Positions 26,066-36,181 are shown, numbered from the stretch's first letter. The stretch: 64,000 nt of DNA from Fischerella sp. CENA71 (GCA_024239075.1 JANBVI010000025.1:1-64000), one strand, 5' to 3'. A program made the numbers and translations. Notes: a model not told the origin generated them from the letters alone.

Positions 26066-27694
26066 CTAATCTGAAACTACAAAGTTTGTATTTTTAGTAT
26101 TTCTAAAAATGGGAAATTTAGCACCGCTTTTTATCTGCAATTTATTTCCAGATGCTTCACAAATATTTATACATTTAGCTGAAGAGATAATGCCTCCCTT
26201 TAGGGTATTATTTCGCTGATTATCAAGTAGCAAATTCTTCTTAAACTTAACATTATCGAAAACCCCATCAATGATCATCGCTGCTCGATAATCGTCATGA
26301 AAATGACCGTTGCTTTGACCTGGATTTACAATCATATTATTAGATATTTCACCTATTTTAATCGGCATAAAGATATAAATTCCACCTGCCAACGAATTTT
26401 GGATTTTGTTACCTAAAATACGAATATTTTCGCTTTCTACATTTGGAGCAGCATCTCTCCACAATCTGATGCCATTAGCAATATTGTCATTAACACGACC
26501 ATTTCCCAAAAATTTAGTAACGGAGATATCATTATTAATAATATCTAAGTTTTTTATGGGAGCATCTGAGTCTGGTTCTAACACAATACCTACGCTAGAA
26601 CTATCTCCCCATAACCGACGCCAATCATCAACATTCAAATGAATTTTATTTTTCTGAACAACACAATTACTAATTGCAGGATACTTGGTATTTCCATAGC
26701 TAAAAAATGACCAGATCATAATGCCCCAGTATGCATTATTGATGATATTATCAGTTACAATTAGATTATTTGAACTGCTAGCATAACCTGTAATATATAT
26801 CCCATTCGCAAATCCATTAATTTTATTATCCTTAACAGTTTGCTCATCTCCATGTATTTCAATTGCAGTCCTTGCTCCATTAGTACCCGCTCCATTTCTG
26901 GATGAAAAATAATTGTTAGCTATTTCAATACGTTTGCCATGAGTGTAAATTGTTGAATGGTCATAATCTATTTTGCCTCCACCAATCAATTCAAAAATAT
27001 TATTTTTAATTAAAACATCTGTAACTGATACTTTAAATGGAGGAACATAGCCATTAACACTAATCACATTTCTGCTATTTAAATTGCGAAATCTACATCT
27101 CTCTATATTTATTCTAGAACCAACATAAACTCGAACAGCATATCTCATTCTTGTGGTTGGTGTCGGCTTTTTCGGATTTGGATCTCTTTCCGCTGGATTG
27201 GTGGTGCTATTGCCATCAATTCCTAAGTCATACATAGCAAAGTCTGACAAATCCGAGTCTGGTCTTTCTCCAGCTAAGATAGAACTATAATTACCTTGTT
27301 TAGCAGCTAATTTGATTACACTTGTTTGATTTGAAGCTCCCCTGAGTGCGACTTTAGAACGAATTGTGATAGCGTGTGATTTAGAATGATTTATCTTGAC
27401 TATATAAGTACCATTGGGAAAAAAGACAGTTCCTCCCCCAGCTTGATCAACAGCATCAATTGCTTTTTGAATAGCCCTTGTATCATCTGTAATGTTGTCA
27501 CCAACAGCCCCAAAATTTTTGACAGAAACTATAATATTTGGTTCATTAATCTGCTGAAAGGCTTGGAATTTGACAGGCTGCTGTATTTTGGGAGTAATGT
27601 TTAAGCATCCCTGTACTAATAATATGATAAAAACTAAATATGAATTAGTCAATATTCTATAAAACAATAAATATTTTTTAAGGTAAAAAATCAT
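26066..27694 (-). CDS. Right-handed beta-helix (pectate lyase-like) lipoprotein, 542 aa
   Basis: A lipoprotein signal (MIFYLKKYLLFYRILTNSYL, then VFIILLVQGC, Cys30) is followed by a pectate-lyase superfamily domain. NFGAVGDNITDDTRAIQKAI and GGGTVFFPNGTYIV are the standard opening of such proteins, and then come about 15 N-rich turns (for example VLIKNNIFELIGGG, NNIINNAYWGIMIW-like, IRILGNKIQNSLAGGIYIF). Members cut or epimerise acidic polysaccharides. No catalytic residues can be assigned. Inside a Wzy cluster it is probably a polymer-trimming lyase or hydrolase. The ATG at 27694 is preferred over GTG 27703. Confidence 0.75.
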   Translation of the reverse strand: MIFYLKKYLLFYRILTNSYLVFIILLVQGCLNITPKIQQPVKFQAFQQINEPNIIVSVKNFGAVGDNITDDTRAIQKAIDAVDQAGGGTVFFPNGTYIVKINHSKSHAITIRSKVALRGASNQTSVIKLAAKQGNYSSILAGERPDSDLSDFAMYDLGIDGNSTTNPAERDPNPKKPTPTTRMRYAVRVYVGSRINIERCRFRNLNSRNVISVNGYVPPFKVSVTDVLIKNNIFELIGGGKIDYDHSTIYTHGKRIEIANNYFSSRNGAGTNGARTAIEIHGDEQTVKDNKINGFANGIYITGYASSSNNLIVTDNIINNAYWGIMIWSFFSYGNTKYPAISNCVVQKNKIHLNVDDWRRLWGDSSSVGIVLEPDSDAPIKNLDIINNDISVTKFLGNGRVNDNIANGIRLWRDAAPNVESENIRILGNKIQNSLAGGIYIFMPIKIGEISNNMIVNPGQSNGHFHDDYRAAMIIDGVFDNVKFKKNLLLDNQRNNTLKGGIISSAKCINICEASGNKLQIKSGAKFPIFRNTKNTNFVVSD

Positions 27695-27762
27695 GATATT
27701 CACTCTATGACATTAAAAATTTTACTTTGATGGAATTTTCACAAAATTATGATTACTAAACC

Positions 27763-29250
27763 CTATTTTGTCAGTTTTCTGGATGAAGATTGGCTGAGAA
27801 AAATAACACCTAGATATGGAATAAGTGAGTACCATATTAAGGGACGAACCACCATTGCAGATTCAGCACGGGCATAGAATAGAAAAAATGAAAGAAAGCT
27901 AGCAACCATTGCCATTTTTGCAGGCTCACGATATTTTTCTGCCCATAATGTAAGCTTTGTGAAAAGAAAACCGATCACTCCTAAAGCAATTGGTGCTCCA
28001 ATCCAACCAAAGTTAAGATAAGCTTCAGCAATAAAAGAGAATCCATAACTACCACCTACGGAAGCAAAATATGGATTTAATTGCTCAGTCAACCAATGAT
28101 TAGGAATACCGCGAGCAATGGTTGGGTGGAGTTTTCCGAAAACATTGGGAATAAGGGTGAGTAAAGCATAGAAGTATTCAGCCCCCATTTGGAAATCTCT
28201 ATCACTTGGAACTATCTGAACAGTGTAGGCAACTGTTAGCATAGAACCTCCCATCTCGGATATAGAGGCGATCACAGGATTATCTATAGACGAAAACGCT
28301 TCTAACAGAAAATTTAGAGATAAACGATCTTGACCAGCAGTATTTCTAGTAATTGCAACTAGAGGAAAAATCACAAATATCAACAACAAACCGATACTGA
28401 ATAAAAAAGTTTTGGGAATTGGGCGAATCAAATTATGCCATAGCCACGCTAAAGCAATTAATGGCATTACAGCTTGATTTCTTTCACCCAAAAAAAACCT
28501 CATGATTGCGTATATTACTATAACGGTTATCGATATTAATTTGCCTTTAGGTCTAGTCTGACTTCCAGCTAGTAAAAAGAGAGATGCAGGGATGAGAAAA
28601 TCAGCTAATATTTTGGGAGTGGCACTAAAACTTGTTGCAGAGTCTTGTAAGTAAATTGAATTGTAGCCAGAAGCCATTACAGTCAAAACAGTATTTCTTA
28701 GAACAAAAATAGCTGGAATCAAAGATATGCATAGTAGATACAAACCAACTGTATAGCAATGTCTACTATTCAACAAAAATTCTTTTTTTTGGGAATTAAG
28801 TATAAGTGATTGCACTTTTATTTTGGCAAGACTAATCAATGCTCCTAAGTGAAATGTTCCCAAACTAATAATAACTAGAAAAAGTGTATTTAGGATATTA
28901 TCTGAAGATAAAGGTGGTGTCTCAAATATTATGTCCCAATTTCCTATCCCATCTTCGTTAAGATGAAAAACCTCTAGTAATGCCTGCCCACCATTAAATA
29001 AAAAGGCAGCTAAAAAAAATAAAAGATAAGGATTAAACAAACTTTTTGTCAGTAAATACCATGACCAGAAAGACCAAATAGTTAGTCCACATAATAAACA
29101 ACAGAAAGGATAAATTAGTGATTCTGGTTTATAAGTAAACGGCTCATAGCTAAACCGAAATAGAATTAAAGCTATGAGAAAGGCATATTGAATCCTGATG
29201 ATAATTACCAGGTTAGTTTGATTTGTATTGACAATTTTTGTAGCATTCAT
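27763..29250 (-). CDS. Wzy-like oligosaccharide repeat-unit polymerase, 495 aa
   Basis: An integral membrane protein with about 11-12 hydrophobic segments and no other domain. The order suits O-antigen polymerases: short N-terminal helices, a helix pair around WSWYLLTKSLFNPYLLFFLAAF, a large loop near residues 330-390 (SASISEMGGSMLTVAYTVQIVPSDRDFQMG) and C-terminal helices. Wzy proteins diverge strongly, so the call depends on topology and on the neighbouring Wzx and Wzc genes. Start is uncertain: ATG 29250 or 29256 both overlap the preceding glycosyltransferase by about 40 bases, and a GTG at 29301 is possible. Confidence 0.75.
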   Translation of the reverse strand: MNATKIVNTNQTNLVIIIRIQYAFLIALILFRFSYEPFTYKPESLIYPFCCLLCGLTIWSFWSWYLLTKSLFNPYLLFFLAAFLFNGGQALLEVFHLNEDGIGNWDIIFETPPLSSDNILNTLFLVIISLGTFHLGALISLAKIKVQSLILNSQKKEFLLNSRHCYTVGLYLLCISLIPAIFVLRNTVLTVMASGYNSIYLQDSATSFSATPKILADFLIPASLFLLAGSQTRPKGKLISITVIVIYAIMRFFLGERNQAVMPLIALAWLWHNLIRPIPKTFLFSIGLLLIFVIFPLVAITRNTAGQDRLSLNFLLEAFSSIDNPVIASISEMGGSMLTVAYTVQIVPSDRDFQMGAEYFYALLTLIPNVFGKLHPTIARGIPNHWLTEQLNPYFASVGGSYGFSFIAEAYLNFGWIGAPIALGVIGFLFTKLTLWAEKYREPAKMAMVASFLSFFLFYARAESAMVVRPLIWYSLIPYLGVIFLSQSSSRKLTK

Positions 29251-30397
29251 CAACATAAATTTTTGTGAGTGCTTTGATACTGTAGGAAATATTAAATTCA
29301 CTATTTTCCAAGACAGCTACAGTATCTGTTTGAGTGATTCTCGCTTTGAAGTTTCTGGTTGCTAAAACTGCATTAGTCCAGACTTTAACTGGTTGTGACA
29401 AGCTAATCTTTTGGATTAAAGGTTTGATCTGATTAACTTCGTCGGTAATGACATCGGACAAAATCAGGGGTAGCCCAGCAGCTTGAGCTTCTATGCCTAC
29501 CATCGGTAATCCTTCACTCAGCGATGGTAAGAGGAACACATCCATAGCAGTGATCATCAGCTGAGGGACATCAGACCGTCTGCCTAAAAAGATGACTTGT
29601 TTCCCAAGCCCTAATTGCATAACTTGCTGCTCAATTGTTGGTCGTAGTGGGCCTTCACCCACTAACAAGAGATATGCCCGTGGTTCTCGCTTGGCAACTT
29701 CTGCAAAAATTTCTATGAGAAATTGATGATTTTTTTGTTTGTAAAAGCGACCAACATGACCAATGACAAATGCGTCGGCAGGAATATCGAATTTGACACG
29801 AAGGTCAACAACATCAATAGATGTTTTAGATGCTTGAAAGGGAGTTAGATCAATACCGTAATAAAGAAGTTGCCAACGAGGATCACTTTTCCAGGCAGAA
29901 CCAAATAAGTCTACTATGGCAAGCTGGCTACACCCTAGACCAAGGGTGGCATGACGCGCAATCAAACTTTTCATTAAAGTCAGATAGAAGCGGCGATACC
30001 AGACTGCATGAGCTTCTAGTGGGGAAGAATCGATATGACTATGGGCAATGCGAACAGGTACACCAGCTTGTTGTGCTAGACGAAGTACATAACCACTGAA
30101 GTGATGAACATGGCTGTGAATAATGTCATAGAAACCATATTCACTGAGTACGCGTTTGAAGTTGTGAGCGTATAACGAGGGTCGTGACGGATGCAGGCAT
30201 GGAATAACCTGGCTACCAAGAGAGCGAATCTCATCATCGTAAGCACAAGGTTGAGTTGTATGAACTAGGAAGTCTATGTGAAAGCGATCGCGATCAATAT
30301 GTCGCAAAATGTGCATCAGCCAGGTTTCAAGACCACCTTGATTCATTCCACCCACAACATGGAGAATCCGTATGGGATACTGCTCAGTAAATTGCAT
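29213..30397 (-). CDS. Glycosyltransferase family 4 (EpsF-like), 394 aa
   Basis: A GT-B enzyme beginning MQFTEQYPIRILHVVGGMNQ and GGLETWLMHIL, the typical start of EpsF-like transferases. Other blocks are YDIIHSHVHHFSGYVLRLAQ near 90, FVIGHVGRFYKQKNHQFLIE near 210, LLLVGEGPLRPTIEQQV, VIFLGRRSDVPQLMITAMDVFLLPSLSEGLPMVGIEAQAAGLPLILSD near 270-315 with its E(x7)E. I start at ATG 30397, overlapping the flippase end by 14 bases; ATG 30436 would overlap by 53. The 3' end overlaps the polymerase start. Confidence 0.85.
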   Translation of the reverse strand: MQFTEQYPIRILHVVGGMNQGGLETWLMHILRHIDRDRFHIDFLVHTTQPCAYDDEIRSLGSQVIPCLHPSRPSLYAHNFKRVLSEYGFYDIIHSHVHHFSGYVLRLAQQAGVPVRIAHSHIDSSPLEAHAVWYRRFYLTLMKSLIARHATLGLGCSQLAIVDLFGSAWKSDPRWQLLYYGIDLTPFQASKTSIDVVDLRVKFDIPADAFVIGHVGRFYKQKNHQFLIEIFAEVAKREPRAYLLLVGEGPLRPTIEQQVMQLGLGKQVIFLGRRSDVPQLMITAMDVFLLPSLSEGLPMVGIEAQAAGLPLILSDVITDEVNQIKPLIQKISLSQPVKVWTNAVLATRNFKARITQTDTVAVLENSEFNISYSIKALTKIYVDECYKNCQYKSN

Positions 30398-31652
30398 GGT
30401 TGTTTTCAGAGTTGTTCTTGAGTCTTTGTAGTGCATAAATTACTATTGCTAAACTGAAGCCAAGTTGGACAACAGCTGAAATATTGAGTGCGATCGCAGC
30501 GCCCAGTAATCCTTGTTTTGGCACCAACCAGAAACAAGTTATGGCTGAAATACTTGTCACAACAATAAACAAAGGTATTTGGATGCGAAAGTATCTAGCT
30601 GCGGTCATCCCATAGCCCAAAAAGGAAGATATGTAGCGAATTCCAGCAGCAACCATCAGCCACACAAATAAATTTATCTGCTCGGCATACTCAGGCCGAT
30701 ATAAAAGAGTCAGGATTTGCCCACCAGCAACAATGGCTATGAGTACACCTGTTACACCTACTATGGCAGCGATTCCTACCAGCTGGAAAAGCAACTGGCA
30801 AAACGCCATACTATCTCCCACTGCGTAATATTTGGCTAGTCTGGGACTAGCTGACTCTCCTAGCGCATTCACCACTATGCCTCCTACTACCATCAGGTAA
30901 GCTAAAGCTGCAAAAATTCCCAGCTCCCGTTCGCCCAAAGATTGCTCAATGAAGTAGCGGGGAATGTTGGTATTGAGTGAAATTAGCATCATCACAAACC
31001 CTAAAGGGATAGAGAGCGAAACCAGCTTTCTGAGTGTTCTTAAATGCCATCGAGCTTGTGGTGTCTGATTGAGTATCAAGGCACCGCTACCAATGTCGTA
31101 GGTGAACAGAACCATACCCCAGGCAACAACCAACCCTGCTACTCCCCACAGCAAGTTTCCCGATATATATACTCCCAGACCTAGCAGTAGCAACGACAAA
31201 GAGCCTTTCATCATTAGTGATATCGCAATGCGATCCATCCGTTCGTACTGCTGAATTAGCCCATAAAACACATCACTGATAGACTCGAATGCTTTAGCCA
31301 GACCAATCAGCAAGATAACTAACGATGTTTGCCAACGGTATCCGGCTAACAAAGTAATTAATGCAATCATCAAAAGCGCCAGACCTGTAGAGATCAGTCT
31401 CAGACCCAGGTAGTCCCCAAATATATAATGGTGTCTAGCATCTGTGGCTTGCACACTTCGCAAATGGAGATTTGTGAACAACATCACGGGTGCTGTTATT
31501 GCTAGCCCCAAGGTAAACTGTCCTAACATCTCTGGACTACCGAGTTTAGCCATTACTACGAGCATCCCCCACTGACAAGCTGCATAGATAGCATTACCAA
31601 TCAATGTCCAGGAAAAGTTGCGACGTAATGTTAGTGGCTTTAGCTGTTGCAT
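30384..31652 (-). CDS. Wzx-type oligosaccharide flippase, 422 aa
   Basis: Polytopic membrane protein of the MOP/Polysacc_synt superfamily, which flips lipid-linked repeat units across the inner membrane. It starts LRRNFSWTLIGNAIYAACQWGMLVVMAKLGSPEMLGQFTLGLAI, typical of the first two helices, and shows about 12-14 hydrophobic segments in all, with SIPLGFVMMLISLNTNIPRYFIE near 215 and GEFGIFAALAYL-like sequence near 245. It is followed by a glycosyltransferase gene that overlaps its end. Confidence 0.87.
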   Translation of the reverse strand: MQQLKPLTLRRNFSWTLIGNAIYAACQWGMLVVMAKLGSPEMLGQFTLGLAITAPVMLFTNLHLRSVQATDARHHYIFGDYLGLRLISTGLALLMIALITLLAGYRWQTSLVILLIGLAKAFESISDVFYGLIQQYERMDRIAISLMMKGSLSLLLLGLGVYISGNLLWGVAGLVVAWGMVLFTYDIGSGALILNQTPQARWHLRTLRKLVSLSIPLGFVMMLISLNTNIPRYFIEQSLGERELGIFAALAYLMVVGGIVVNALGESASPRLAKYYAVGDSMAFCQLLFQLVGIAAIVGVTGVLIAIVAGGQILTLLYRPEYAEQINLFVWLMVAAGIRYISSFLGYGMTAARYFRIQIPLFIVVTSISAITCFWLVPKQGLLGAAIALNISAVVQLGFSLAIVIYALQRLKNNSENNHAIY

Positions 31653-31671
31653 AGCTTACAACCTTCTAACT

Positions 31672-32664
31672 TTAGTTAGCTCCTTTATAAAGTTTGATTA
31701 ATTCTTGATCTGTAAGAATTTGATCGCTTTTCTTACCAATAAAGTAAAATGCTGAAGCCGCATCAAGAGTACTCAACCGATCAATCAATAAATAATCGAA
31801 ATACTTGAATGGAAATGCTGTTAGTCTGACAAAAAATGTAATTAGCTTTCTCCAAAACTTGGACTTTGTAAAACTCAAAAGGAAATAATAGTAAGACCAA
31901 GCTAATGCCATTCCTGAACCACATACCGCTCCACTATCAATTTCCTCAAATTTTCTAAACAGGCGACGATGTCCTAAATAAGTAAACCTAGTAAAGTCAT
32001 AACAACCTCCATGCACTTGTTGCATAAATGGGGTTTCGGCATAGACTAAACCATGATCTTTGAGTACTCTATGAATTTCTTCTACACATTGCCACGGATC
32101 AACAACATGTTCTAATACAGCTTGTACTATTACACCATCAAACGAATTATTTGCAAATGGAATACTATGAGCATCACAAATTATGGTTGTGCGAGAGCCG
32201 AAAGAAACATCAGTTTCAACTAACTCTATCTTGGGATTATCTACTATAGTTTCTGTTCCTTTACCCAAGATACTACCACCAATTACTAAAACTTTGGGAT
32301 GAGTAGAAAGAGAAAGTAATATTTCAGCGAAATGTTTATAGTTTTTCTTAGATTTGATGTTTAAGCTAATCTCAGGAATAAAGCTTTTTAAAGCTTGCAA
32401 GAACGGATTTTTTGGAGATAAATCAAAAAATGTGTTACGCTGATTGAGAAAATCTTCAATTGAAAATATGCTTGATTTTTCATCGATCAAAATTGGGATG
32501 CCATTTTTGATGGGAAACTGAGCTTTACATTCAGGGTTTTGACATTGACAATGATCGCAACACAGTTCTAACTGGCTATGACATAAGGGACAGCACAGCA
32601 TTAGTAGTACTTTTTTTGAAATCTTAAGTTGAGTTTGTATATCTTGCTTGATTTGGAATTGCAT
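31672..32664 (-). CDS. SAM-dependent methyltransferase with N-terminal Trm112-like zinc ribbon, 330 aa
   Basis: Residues 24-60 hold CCPLCHSQLELCCDHCQCQ and the block AQFPIKNGIPILID, a Trm112/DUF166-type zinc ribbon often fused to sugar methyltransferases. The methyltransferase domain has a divergent SAM loop (VLVIGGSILGKGTE) near 128, then IICDAHSIPFANNSFDGVIVQAVLEHVVDPWQCVEEIHRVLKDHGLVYAETPF near 160-215. C-terminal residues 240-330 are hydrophobic and helical. It probably methylates a sugar hydroxyl or an intermediate of the polysaccharide; this is inferred from location. Confidence 0.78.
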   Translation of the reverse strand: MQFQIKQDIQTQLKISKKVLLMLCCPLCHSQLELCCDHCQCQNPECKAQFPIKNGIPILIDEKSSIFSIEDFLNQRNTFFDLSPKNPFLQALKSFIPEISLNIKSKKNYKHFAEILLSLSTHPKVLVIGGSILGKGTETIVDNPKIELVETDVSFGSRTTIICDAHSIPFANNSFDGVIVQAVLEHVVDPWQCVEEIHRVLKDHGLVYAETPFMQQVHGGCYDFTRFTYLGHRRLFRKFEEIDSGAVCGSGMALAWSYYYFLLSFTKSKFWRKLITFFVRLTAFPFKYFDYLLIDRLSTLDAASAFYFIGKKSDQILTDQELIKLYKGAN

Positions 32665-32783
32665 AAATTTGTTGATTTTAAAGAATGATAAATGTGGGTT
32701 AATAAAGGACTAAAGTCCACCATACTGGAAGCCGCTCTTAGGAGCGTCTACACTACAAACACTCACTAGATTAAATCTAATTA

Positions 32784-34826
32784 TCATGAGCTTTCTGGTT
32801 TGATTATTGACAAAATATTTCCATTGGAATTTGTCATCATATCACTATGAATTAACGTATTTGATAGATGTTTTTCTAAAATTTTAGGGTTATAACCTGG
32901 TACTATTCGTTGAAGCAAAAATATGATAGAGTAAACATCATTTTTTACTGATGCTTGACACAAAGCTTCGACTGTGGTGTCTAAATTTTCTGGAACAATC
33001 TGACTAGCATTCTTCACAATCAATAATTTCTTATGTTCGGTTGGTTCATATTCTTCTCCTGTAACTAATAATTCCTCAAATAATTTTTCTCCTGGTCGTA
33101 ATCCTGTGTATACGATTTCAATATCTTTATGAACTTCGTATCCAGAAAGACGAATTAATTCCTTTGCTAAGTCAACGATTTTGATTGGTTGACCCATATT
33201 AAGCATCAAGACTTCACCAGTGTTACCAAGGACAGCAGCTTGCAACACAAGTTGAACAGCTTCTGGGATAGTCATGAAATAGCGACGAATTTCAGGGTGA
33301 GTTACGGTTACTGGTCCACCTGTGGCAATTTGTTTTTTGAAGGTGGGAACAACACTCCCACGACTACCCAAAACATTACCAAAACGTACGGCTACATAAT
33401 GCTTACTGCTCTTTTTACCAGCTTGTAATACCAACATTTCAGCCACTCTTTTACTAGCTCCCATAATATTGGTAGGATTAACAGCCTTATCTGTAGAAAT
33501 CATCACAAAATGTTTGACATCGTATTGCAGAGCGAGGTCTAACAAGTTTTTTGTTCCCAAGACGTTATTAGTGATTGCTTCTGGAGAGTTTAATTCCATA
33601 AGGGGGACATGCTTATGAGCCGCAGCGTGAAAAATTACGTCTGCTGAGAATCGTTCAAAAGCATGTTGTAGTCGATGGCGAAAGCGGATATCTGCAATGA
33701 AGCAGCAAATATGAGGGATATTTTCTAGGGCTTCCCCATCGTTTTTGAGACTTTGAGCAAGTTGATCTAGTTCTTGTTGAATATTGAATACAGAATTTTC
33801 CCCATGTCCCACAAGCATCATTTCAGCGGGACGACACTTAAAAATTTGACGGCAAAGTTCACTACCAATTGACCCACCTGCACCAGTAATCAATACTTTC
33901 TTGCCATGCAAAAATTTGGCAACTTGTTCAATATCTGTCTGTACGGGTTCGCGTCTCAGCAAATCTTCTATCCGGACATCTCGAATGCTATCCACCCGTA
34001 CACGACCATTCAAGATTTCATGTATACCTGGTAAAGTGCAGGTTTGAGTTCCTGTTCTGTTGCAAATATCGATTATTTCCCGAATAACTTTTCCCGCAAC
34101 TGTAGGCATGGCAATGATAACTTTATGGATGTGTAGAGACTTTACAGCATCAGGAATTTTGTAGCGATCGCCAACTACAGGTATGCCGCGGATGCGTGCG
34201 TGTAATTTAATCGGATCATCGTCAATGAAAGCAACAGGATAAAAACAGAGTTGAGGATTCCTTTGCATTTCTTGCACTAAAGAAACCCCTGCATTCCCAG
34301 CACCAATTATCAGTATTCGTTCCCGTGAGTTAAATAATCTACGCCCTTGCCATATCCTTTCTGCAACCCTCATACTAAAGCGTAACATCCCAATGAAAAT
34401 ACATGAAAGTAATCCATCAATAAATGGTAGTGATTGGGGAAGTTTTTTGAGGGCAATATACGGTATGTAGTAAATAATATGAAATGAGAAAGTTTGAATG
34501 ACAACTATAGCTGTCACTAACACAGCTATATAAGTTAGTTCCTCAATACTGGCATAACGCCAATAACGCCTATAAAAACCAAAATACCAAAAAATACTCA
34601 GTTTTACTATTAAAAAAATGCTTATAGCGTTTACTATGTCTGGTGTGTATCCTTCTAAAAAAAATTGTCCATCTAAACGCAAGCAAAGAGCTAATAATGG
34701 TGTAATTAAAAAAATAATAATATCAAAAACCAAAAAGTGCCGATTTCTCAGGCTCAGAAATTTACGCACTAAAATATTCAATAATTTCTGTATTAAATAG
34801 TGAGAAGCTAGGAATAGAAAATTCAT
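32784..34826 (-). CDS. CapD/PglF-like nucleotide-sugar 4,6-dehydratase, 680 aa
   Basis: A membrane-bound short-chain dehydrogenase that converts UDP-GlcNAc to the 4-keto-6-deoxy sugar. Four hydrophobic helices occupy residues about 30-150. A CoA-binding-like domain follows (IIGAGNAGVSLVQEMQRN near 174), then the catalytic NAD domain from GKKVLITGAGGSIGSELCRQI near 312, HAAAHKHVPLMELNS near 405, and VMISTDKAVNPTNIMGASKR near 440, in which the usual catalytic tyrosine is replaced by methionine as in PglF/WbpM. LRPGEKLFEELL is near 590. It is the first gene of the exopolysaccharide cluster. Confidence 0.88.
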   Translation of the reverse strand: MNFLFLASHYLIQKLLNILVRKFLSLRNRHFLVFDIIIFLITPLLALCLRLDGQFFLEGYTPDIVNAISIFLIVKLSIFWYFGFYRRYWRYASIEELTYIAVLVTAIVVIQTFSFHIIYYIPYIALKKLPQSLPFIDGLLSCIFIGMLRFSMRVAERIWQGRRLFNSRERILIIGAGNAGVSLVQEMQRNPQLCFYPVAFIDDDPIKLHARIRGIPVVGDRYKIPDAVKSLHIHKVIIAMPTVAGKVIREIIDICNRTGTQTCTLPGIHEILNGRVRVDSIRDVRIEDLLRREPVQTDIEQVAKFLHGKKVLITGAGGSIGSELCRQIFKCRPAEMMLVGHGENSVFNIQQELDQLAQSLKNDGEALENIPHICCFIADIRFRHRLQHAFERFSADVIFHAAAHKHVPLMELNSPEAITNNVLGTKNLLDLALQYDVKHFVMISTDKAVNPTNIMGASKRVAEMLVLQAGKKSSKHYVAVRFGNVLGSRGSVVPTFKKQIATGGPVTVTHPEIRRYFMTIPEAVQLVLQAAVLGNTGEVLMLNMGQPIKIVDLAKELIRLSGYEVHKDIEIVYTGLRPGEKLFEELLVTGEEYEPTEHKKLLIVKNASQIVPENLDTTVEALCQASVKNDVYSIIFLLQRIVPGYNPKILEKHLSNTLIHSDMMTNSNGNILSIIKPESS

Positions 34827-35145
34827 ATCTTTAAAAACCTCTAGCGCACTTTTAACAAGTTTATGGGCTGGATATCAAAAATTTTGGATTTATTTATGCG
34901 GTAATGTAAGTTTGCTGGCTCTGTATTATCAAGAAATAATTGGTAATCAATAAATACAATAACTAATTAGAATATTGTTGTTTAATATTTAATCTAATGA
35001 TTTTTGACTTTTTTGGAACTATTGCTAGTTTTAATGCAAAAAATATAAAATTCCAAGTATTTAAGTTAGTCAATACTATCTAACTAAGCATGACTAAAAA
35101 ATCATTATTTAATTAAATTTGAAATTTTAGATAAGGAAATGGAAG

Positions 35146-35511
35146 ATGATAAACAAAACTTTAATTTTATATGCTGAACTTACATTTTCTGTTGTCAAAA
35201 ATGATGATTTATCAATTACAGTTTATGCTATCAAGGGTTGATTACCTGCTAACTTTAATAACTTAAATCAGCAGAATAAACTTTGGTAGACATTACAGAC
35301 ACCGCACTCTGAAAATAGACAGTCAAAACTATTTTGCAAAAAGAGGAAATATTAAATCTTTGATGTGTTGGTCTATGAACAGAAATAATTTATCAACACT
35401 TTTCAAGATTATCATAAAAATCTTTGGCTGTTTATTGGAATCAGTATTTTTTTGATGAGCGTGTTTTTCGCTAAACAGCTTGTATTATTTGTTTCTAGAA
35501 TAGAAAACTAG
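35146..35511 (+). pseudogene. Decayed gene for a small protein with C-terminal membrane helix
   Basis: From ATG 35146, behind GATAAGGAAATGGAAG, one reading frame continues to TAG at 35509-35511 over 122 codons. It is broken by stops at 35239 (TGA), 35287 (TAG), 35353 (TAA) and 35386 (TAA). Each stop is a single base from a sense codon (Trp, Gln, Tyr, Glu or Gln). The frame reads sensibly between the stops: MINKTLILYAELTFSVVKND, LPANFNNLNQQNKLW, FINTFQDYHKNLWLFIG and ISIFLMSVFFAKQLVLFV, the last being a clear membrane helix. No frameshift is needed. The family is not recognised. Confidence 0.45.
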
Positions 35512-36181
35512 ATTTATTTTAAATCTCTACTTTGCTTTAAAAAAATACATATACAAAGGCTTTTCAGCAATCGCAATAAAAAAGTTATATTTAATTTCAG
35601 CGATCGCACGTAAAATAATTTTTATATTATTGACTCTAAACTGTTTAGAATTATTTCTCTCATTAAGAGCTTTGCCCAAATATTTATAGTATATTTAAAT
35701 ACTGGCTAATTCAAATTTATTTATAGTCAAAATAAGGCGTTCATGAAAAAAAAGTAAGTATTAAAAGGATAACAACAAGTAATCTTAGTCAGTCTTAGTG
35801 TAAAGATTACTTAGAAAGCCCACCTAATATATATTATTTGTTTATATAACATAGAGATCAAATAAAACAAGAGAAATCAGCTGTCACAAGCTAATAGTTT
35901 ATTATTTATAGATTTATCTGCTCTACCTAAATAAAAAGCAATATAACTTTGTTTAATTGAATGCAAATATCATGAATTGCATTAATAAATTTTCACTTTA
36001 TCTTAATTTTACAACTATACTAAGAGAGATTTTTCATCAAAAGTTTCTATGTAAATTATTTGATATAACTATATGTTTATTTTTCTAAATTTTACTTGAT
36101 TGTTTTAGATTTTTATGATTCTTTTTTTTTGCTTCATGGAGTTATAACAATAAGCATATTATATTCTATATTTCAAGTTTT

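Noticed and set aside
35527-35694. Minus-strand frame of 55 codons reading RAIAEIKYNFFIAIAEKPLY
   Set aside because: It reads like a protein C-terminus but has no start codon, an in-frame stop just upstream and no family that I can name. It may be a gene remnant, but support is too thin.
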